Part shown: positions 6,683-10,225 of the stretch, piece by piece
Layout of the letters: each line of letters starts with the position of its first letter
How positions within the stretch are numbered: the first letter of the stretch is position 1
Origin: an uncultured Mesorhizobium sp.
GTDB lineage: Bacteria > Pseudomonadota > Alphaproteobacteria > Rhizobiales > Rhizobiaceae
DNA length: 10,225 nucleotides
Direction of reading: 5' to 3'
NCBI GenBank assembly: GCA_937958475.1
Contig: CALFXR010000093.1
Coordinates: forward strand, 1 to 10,225
Position numbers and translations under genes: made by a program
Notes under the pieces: generated by a model
What the model saw: only the letters and a program-made list of their open reading frames with translations
Told to the model about the DNA's origin: nothing
Databases searched by the model: none

Positions 6683-7465
6683 ATGACCGACGTCATCACC
6701 ACCCGCCGCGAAGGCGCCATCCTCGAGGTCACGCTCGACCGGCCCAAGGCCAACGCCATCGACCTGAAGACCTCGCGCCTGATGGGCCAGACCTTCAAGG
6801 CGTTTCGCGACGATCCGGAGTTGCGCGTGGCGATCGTCAGGACCGCCGGCGACAAGTTCTTCTGCGCCGGCTGGGACCTGAAGGCGGCGGCGGGCGGCGA
6901 CGCGGTGGACGGCGACTATGGCGTCGGCGGCTTCGCCGGGCTGCAGGAACTGCGCGACATGAACAAGCCGGTGATCGCCTGCGTCAACGGCATGGCGGTG
7001 GGCGGCGGCTTCGAACTGGCGCTCAGCTGCGACCTGATCTACGCCTCCGACCATTCCTCCTTCGCGCTGCCCGAGATCCGCGCCGGCACGCTGGCCGACG
7101 CCGCGACGATCAAGCTGCCGAAGCGCATCCCCTACCACGTGGCGATGGACCTTCTGCTCACCGGGCGCTGGATGGACGTGCAGGAGGCGCACCGCTGGGG
7201 CCTGGTCAACGAGGTGCTGCCGAAAGAAAAGCTCGAGGACCGCGTCTGGGAGATCGCGCGGCTGCTCGCCGGCGGACCGCCGCTGGTCTTCGCCGCGATC
7301 AAGGAGACCGCCCGCGAGGCCGAAGGCGCGAAGTTCCAGGACGTCATGAACAAGGTGACGCGCCGCCAGCTTGCCACCGTCGACATCCTCTACGGGTCCG
7401 AGGACAACATGGAGGGCTTCAAGGCCTTCGCCGAGAAGCGCGAGCCGGTGTGGAAGGGACGCTGA
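6683..7465 (+). CDS. caiD: CaiD-like carnitinyl-CoA dehydratase (crotonobetainyl-CoA hydratase)
   Basis: The 260-residue crotonase-fold enzyme is close to E. coli CaiD (261 residues) over its whole length. As I recall that protein, they share RPKANAID, AGWDLKAAA, GGFAGL, VNG, GGGFELAL, FALPE and the C-terminal AEKR-PVWKGR. It interconverts crotonobetainyl-CoA and carnitinyl-CoA in the cytosol. The two acid residues of the crotonase active site are Glu111 (in GGGFELAL) and Glu131 (in FALPEIR), 20 apart as in enoyl-CoA hydratase. The Gly-rich loop at 107-109 builds the oxyanion hole. The ATG at 6683 has AGGAGG at 6672-6677, the best SD in the window. It lies 40 bases after the ligase, and its stop shares TGATG with the next start. 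This is the strongest functional anchor for a carnitine role of the cluster. Confidence 0.92.
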   Translation: MTDVITTRREGAILEVTLDRPKANAIDLKTSRLMGQTFKAFRDDPELRVAIVRTAGDKFFCAGWDLKAAAGGDAVDGDYGVGGFAGLQELRDMNKPVIACVNGMAVGGGFELALSCDLIYASDHSSFALPEIRAGTLADAATIKLPKRIPYHVAMDLLLTGRWMDVQEAHRWGLVNEVLPKEKLEDRVWEIARLLAGGPPLVFAAIKETAREAEGAKFQDVMNKVTRRQLATVDILYGSEDNMEGFKAFAEKREPVWKGR

Positions 7466-8409
7466 TGGCGACCGACTACACGAAGCTCATCGACGCCGAG
7501 ACCTGGGCGTTCATAGAACGCACCAACGCCTACTATCCGCCCGACACGATCGACTACACGGTCGAGCAGCAGCGGGCAATCTACGACCGCATGTGCCGCG
7601 AGTTCTTCGCCGGCTACCCGGAGAACGTGACGGCGGCCGACGGCACTATTGCGACGCCGACGCATGCGATCCCGATCCGCACCTACCGGTCGTCCACGCC
7701 GGACGCCGGCGCGATGGTGCTCTACTTCCACGGCGGCGGCTTCATCCTCGGCGGCCTCGACAGCCATGACGACGTCTGCGCCGAACTGTGCGGGCGCACC
7801 GGCTACGAGGTCGTCTCGGTCGACTACCGGCTGGTGCCGGAACACCTCCATCCCGCCGCCTTCGACGACGCCATGAGCGCGTTCGCCTGGGCGGCCGAAA
7901 CCCATGCGCAGCCGATCGTGCTCGCCGGCGATTCCGCCGGCGGCAACCTCGCCGCGGCCGTGGCGCACCACGTGCGCAGCCATGCCCGCGCCCCGATCGG
8001 GCAGGTGCTCATCTATCCCGGCCTTGGCGGCGATACCGCCAGGGGATCCTACGTGACCCATGCCGACGCGCCCATGCTGACCGTGCGCGATCTGCTCTAC
8101 TACAAGGACATCCGCAGCGGCGGCGCCGACGTCTCCAACGACGCCAGCTTCCAGCCGATGCGCGATCCGGATTTTTCTTCGCTGCCGCCGACGGTGATCG
8201 TCACCGCCGAATGCGACCCGCTGTCGTCCGACGGCGCCGAATACCGCGACCGCGTGCTCGCCGCCGGCGGCAGGGCCGTCTCCTTCGAGGAGAAGGGCCT
8301 CGTCCACGGCTATCTGCGTGCCCGCCACACGGTCGGCCGGGCGCGACAAAGCTTCACCCGCATCGTCGAGGCGGTGCGGGCGCTGGGCCGGGGGCAGTGG
8401 ATCTACTGA
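7465..8409 (+). CDS. Alpha/beta hydrolase of the hormone-sensitive-lipase type, candidate thioesterase
   Basis: The 314-residue serine hydrolase has the oxyanion motif HGGGF at residues 89-93, nucleophile Ser157 in GDSAGG, Asp251 in TAECDPL and His281 in LVHGYL, so the catalytic triad is complete. DYRLVPEH at 120-127 is typical of the HSL/acetyl-esterase family. There is no signal peptide, so it should be cytosolic. The ATG at 7465 overlaps the caiD stop by one base (TGATG), so coupling is likely; an in-frame GTG at 7450 is less attractive. The pathway needs hydrolysis of carnitinyl-CoA and betainyl-CoA and no hotdog thioesterase is seen, so this enzyme may do that. It could instead be an esterase that frees carnitine from acylcarnitines. 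Family assignment is firm, substrate open. Confidence 0.85.
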   Translation: MATDYTKLIDAETWAFIERTNAYYPPDTIDYTVEQQRAIYDRMCREFFAGYPENVTAADGTIATPTHAIPIRTYRSSTPDAGAMVLYFHGGGFILGGLDSHDDVCAELCGRTGYEVVSVDYRLVPEHLHPAAFDDAMSAFAWAAETHAQPIVLAGDSAGGNLAAAVAHHVRSHARAPIGQVLIYPGLGGDTARGSYVTHADAPMLTVRDLLYYKDIRSGGADVSNDASFQPMRDPDFSSLPPTVIVTAECDPLSSDGAEYRDRVLAAGGRAVSFEEKGLVHGYLRARHTVGRARQSFTRIVEAVRALGRGQWIY

Positions 8410-8418
8410 GGCGCTGCG

Positions 8419-8457
8419 GCGGCCGGAAGGCCGTCCCGGCCTCCTTCGCCCGGCCGC
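8419..8457. terminator. GC-rich hairpin between convergent genes, possible bidirectional terminator
   Basis: GCGGCCGG (8419-8426) pairs perfectly with CCGGCCGC (8450-8457), and the interior can form further short stems (AAGG with CCTT, GGCCG with CGGCC). It lies in the 51-bp gap between the plus-strand hydrolase and the minus-strand phosphatase-family gene, where a shared terminator is expected. Neither side has a T tract, so intrinsic termination is uncertain. Confidence 0.35.
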
Positions 8458-8460
8458 TCC

Positions 8461-9300
8461 TCAGCCCAGGAACGGCTTCGCCTTCATCGTCGCCGGGATC
8501 TTCACGCCGAGGCGCTTCAGCACGGTCGGCGCCAGCTGCAGCTGGTCGATGACGGTTCCCTCGGACGGGCCCTTCGCCGGGCCGAAATAGTAGAGCGCGG
8601 TCTCCTGCTGCAGGTCCTCGCGGCCGCCATGCGTGCCGCGGTCGGTCTGGCCGTGGTCGGCGGTGACGATCACCTCGTAGCCGTTCTTCAGCCAACGCGG
8701 CAGGAAGGCGGCGAGCATGACGTCCATGTGCAGGCAGGCGTTGTCCATCTCGATGCAGTCGTGGCCGAAGCGGTGGCCCATCGAATCCAGCGTGCAGGTG
8801 TGCAGGATGCCGTAGTCGATGGAAAAGCGCTCGCCGAGCATGGTCAGCGTGGCAAACAGGTCGACGTCGGACGGCGTCATCTGGTTGTCGTGGCCGTAGC
8901 CGGTCATGGTGTGGAAGCGGCCGTGCGTGATCGGCGCGCCCGGCTCGTCGTATTCGAGGTCGCGGACCACGTCGAACGGGTAGCGGTGGAAGAACTCCGA
9001 CCAGTAGGAATGGGTCACCGCGCCCGTCTTGCCGCCGGCCTTCGACACTTCGGAGAAGACGTCGGGCAGGTCGATGCGGAACCGGATCTCGTTGGCGAGC
9101 ACGCCGTGCACCTGCGGCGTCACGCCGGTGTGGATCGAGGCGTAGCACGGGCCGGAGATCGACGGCACGACGCTGCGCAGGGTCCAGGTGCGCGCCGCGC
9201 CCGACATCACCCAGCCTTCGAGGTTGCCGAAAAGCCGGCGGTAATTGCGCAGGGGTACGCCGTCGAGGATGATCAGGAGGAGTTTCGATTTCAGGGGCAT
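8461..9300 (-). CDS. Alkaline phosphatase superfamily hydrolase (type I phosphodiesterase/NPP-like)
   Basis: The 279-residue protein carries a full set of metal-site residues of the nucleotide pyrophosphatase/phosphodiesterase fold: Asp13 in IILDGV, a nucleophile at Ser49 (PSISGPCYAS), Asp162 and His166 in LDSMGHRFGH, Asp205-His206 in TADHGQTD, and His214 in GTHGG. HTGVTPQVHG at 57-66 is a typical segment after the nucleophile. It should cleave a phosphate mono- or diester or a sulfate ester, probably in the cytosol because the first strand (KSKLLLIILDG) is the core strand rather than a signal peptide. The start is the ATG ending at 9300 with only a weak AGAAG upstream. The gene follows parE by 16 bases on the same strand, so it may be co-transcribed from the right. 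The substrate is unknown. Confidence 0.85.
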   Translation of the reverse strand: MPLKSKLLLIILDGVPLRNYRRLFGNLEGWVMSGAARTWTLRSVVPSISGPCYASIHTGVTPQVHGVLANEIRFRIDLPDVFSEVSKAGGKTGAVTHSYWSEFFHRYPFDVVRDLEYDEPGAPITHGRFHTMTGYGHDNQMTPSDVDLFATLTMLGERFSIDYGILHTCTLDSMGHRFGHDCIEMDNACLHMDVMLAAFLPRWLKNGYEVIVTADHGQTDRGTHGGREDLQQETALYYFGPAKGPSEGTVIDQLQLAPTVLKRLGVKIPATMKAKPFLG

Positions 9301-9316
9301 GGGTGGCTTCTGTTAC

Positions 9317-9619
9317 TCAATGGTTCCGGAGACGATCCGGCAGGTTCATTCTCTGGTGAAGGACGCGCACTACGTTGATATCGCCGGACGAGGTGGGTTT
9401 GTAGAATACGAAATGCGATCCGACGGCGAGACGGTAGTAGCCCCGCCTGAACTGGTCCGCCGATCGACCCTCAGACTCACCCGAGCCCAGGCGGTCGAAG
9501 GCAGCTACTATTGACGAAACATAGCGGTCCGCTTGTCCGGCGCTCCAGTTCTCTGCGGTGTAGAACCAGATCTTGCGGAGATCGGACCGGGCCGCCGGAG
9601 CAACCGTGACGCGGTTCAT
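9317..9619 (-). CDS. parE: ParE/RelE-family toxin
   Basis: The 100-residue protein has the ParE pattern: a basic N-terminal strand and helix (VTVAPAARSDLRKIWFYTAENWS), a second helix with FDRL, then the C-terminal strands GYYRLAVGSHFVFYKP and VVRVLHQRMN. ParE toxins of this group usually poison DNA gyrase, while RelE relatives cut mRNA; which applies here cannot be read from sequence. The start overlaps the antitoxin stop by 4 bases (ATGA) and no good SD precedes it, so toxin translation probably depends on the antitoxin being translated first. Length is normal for the family and no break is visible. Confidence 0.87.
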   Translation of the reverse strand: MNRVTVAPAARSDLRKIWFYTAENWSAGQADRYVSSIVAAFDRLGSGESEGRSADQFRRGYYRLAVGSHFVFYKPTSSGDINVVRVLHQRMNLPDRLRNH

Positions 9620-9861
9620 TTGGCGAAGTCACGGTGCATCTCCGCAAGGAACTCCTTCAGGTCGAAGGGCTGCGGTTCGCCGCTTTCCTCACCTTCGATG
9701 ATCGCAGCGCGGACCGCTTCCACATAGGCTTCCTGTTCCTCCAGGAGTCTCAGTCCGGCCTGCACGACTTCGCTCGCCGAGGCGTATCGGCCTTCCTCGA
9801 CCTGCTGCTCGACGAATTCGCTGAACGGCGTATCGAGCGATATCGTTGTGCGCTTGTTCAT
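9616..9861 (-). CDS. parD: ParD-family ribbon-helix-helix antitoxin
   Basis: The 81-residue protein begins with a ribbon-helix-helix DNA-binding region (RTTISLDTPFSEFVEQQVEEGRYASASEVVQAGLRLLEEQE, residues about 4-44) and ends in an acidic, probably flexible tail that would wrap the toxin (EGEESGEPQPFDLKEFLAEMHRDFAK). This matches the CC2985/ParD group of antitoxins. It would neutralise ParE and repress its own operon. Translation starts at the ATG ending at 9861. The bases before it are pyrimidine-rich with no SD, consistent with a leaderless or nearly leaderless message. It sits between an ABC transporter ATPase gene and a phosphatase-family gene, 50 bases from the former. Confidence 0.88.
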   Translation of the reverse strand: MNKRTTISLDTPFSEFVEQQVEEGRYASASEVVQAGLRLLEEQEAYVEAVRAAIIEGEESGEPQPFDLKEFLAEMHRDFAK

Positions 9862-9867
9862 GAGAGG

Positions 9868-9896
9868 AAAATACCAGACTACGCGTTCGCGGCCAA
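9868..9896 (-). promoter_or_regulatory. Sigma-70-like promoter for parDE
   Basis: Reading the minus strand, TTGGCC (9896-9891) and TATTTT (9873-9868) are separated by exactly 17 bases. The -10 end is 7 bases from the parD ATG, so transcription would start at or beside the start codon. The spacer holds CGCG-AA-CGCG, a weak candidate for ParD binding. This is the most AT-rich patch nearby, in an otherwise GC-rich gap. Confidence 0.5.
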
Positions 9897-9911
9897 TCCG
9901 CTCGCGCTCCC

Positions 9912-10225
9912 TCAGTTCCCCGCGCTCTGCATGCGCCGGCCCTTGATCGCGTTTTCCAGCCAGCCGATCTCCATGGCCGGCACCGACGACAGCAGCAGGT
10001 CGGTATAGGCGTCGAAGGGCGGCGCCAGGACGGTTGACTTCGATCCGTAGCGGACCACCTCGCCGCGATACATCACCGCGATGGAATCGGCGATCGCCTT
10101 CACCGTGGCGAGGTCGTGGGTGATGAACAGGTAGGCGACGTTCTCGATCTTCTGCAGGTTCAAGAGCAGCTTCAGGATGCCGTCGGCGACCAGCGGATCC
10201 AGCGCGCTGGTGACCTCGTCGCAGA
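9912..10225 (-). CDS. ABC transporter ATP-binding protein, oligopeptide/nickel type, C-terminal part (cut by window edge)
   Basis: The visible 103 residues are the C-terminal end of an ATPase subunit; the 5' part lies beyond 10225. They open at Walker B and the D-loop (CDEVTSALDP), continue through the H-loop (LFITHDLATVKAIAD) and MYRGEVVRYG, and end with PPFDAYTDLLLSSVPAMEIGWLENAIKGRRMQSAGN. This matches the Opp/Dpp/nickel importer family. The protein stops soon after DAYTDLLLSSVP and lacks the Cys-containing C-terminal extension of many OppD/DppD proteins. That ending recalls the second half of fused two-ATPase subunits in rhizobia, but a single-domain DppF-like subunit is equally possible. 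It energises uptake of a peptide-like solute at the inner membrane. The substrate is unknown, and a link to carnitine or betaine uptake is not supported here. Confidence 0.85.
   Translation of the reverse strand, partial: CDEVTSALDPLVADGILKLLLNLQKIENVAYLFITHDLATVKAIADSIAVMYRGEVVRYGSKSTVLAPPFDAYTDLLLSSVPAMEIGWLENAIKGRRMQSAGN

Noticed and set aside
4890..6686. 598-codon plus-strand open frame in the other frame of the ligase
   Set aside because: The translation is Arg/Ala/Gly-rich and featureless, while the ligase frame has recognisable domains on both sides of the repeat. It is not evidence for a frameshift.
8354..9148. 264-codon minus-strand frame overlapping the phosphatase-superfamily gene
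   Set aside because: It is a different frame of the same strand; the metal-binding residues occur only in the frame 8461-9300.

Overview
This window is about two-thirds G+C, with tightly packed genes, Shine-Dalgarno (SD) sites and palindromic GC-rich intergenic repeats of the kind common in Hyphomicrobiales. It most resembles an alphaproteobacterium of the Mesorhizobium/Aminobacter/Phyllobacteriaceae type. That placement is inferred from style and gene content; no marker gene is present.

Left and centre (about 186-8409, all plus strand) is a catabolic operon for carnitine and gamma-butyrobetaine. In order it holds a BKACE/DUF849 dehydrocarnitine cleavage enzyme, an L-carnitine dehydrogenase, an acyl-CoA dehydrogenase, a DUF2161 PD-(D/E)XK-like protein, an ADP-forming acyl-CoA ligase, a CaiD-type carnitinyl-CoA dehydratase and an alpha/beta hydrolase. 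Read as a pathway, the ligase would activate gamma-butyrobetaine with CoA. The acyl-CoA dehydrogenase would give crotonobetainyl-CoA, CaiD would hydrate it to carnitinyl-CoA, and a thioesterase would release L-carnitine. The dehydrogenase would make 3-dehydrocarnitine, and BKACE would split it with acetyl-CoA into betainyl-CoA and acetoacetate. No recognisable hotdog thioesterase is present; the alpha/beta hydrolase is a candidate for that job. The DUF2161 gene is the outsider, yet its stop overlaps the ligase start.

Four long palindromic repeats (about 138-152 bp, two sequence families) punctuate the operon at 15-154, 2215-2352, 3577-3716 and 5860-6011. The fourth lies inside the ligase coding sequence and is read through in frame, adding about 51 residues to the linker between its alpha-like and beta-like halves. 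The third supplies the SD of the DUF2161 gene and can fold over it.

Right end (8461-10225, minus strand, convergent with the operon) holds the 3' end of a peptide/nickel-type ABC transporter ATPase, a ParDE toxin-antitoxin pair and an alkaline-phosphatase-superfamily hydrolase. The ParD gene has a promoter-like sequence so close to its ATG that the transcript would be nearly leaderless. No tRNA, rRNA, CRISPR or transposase was seen, and no gene-free stretch exceeds 300 bases.
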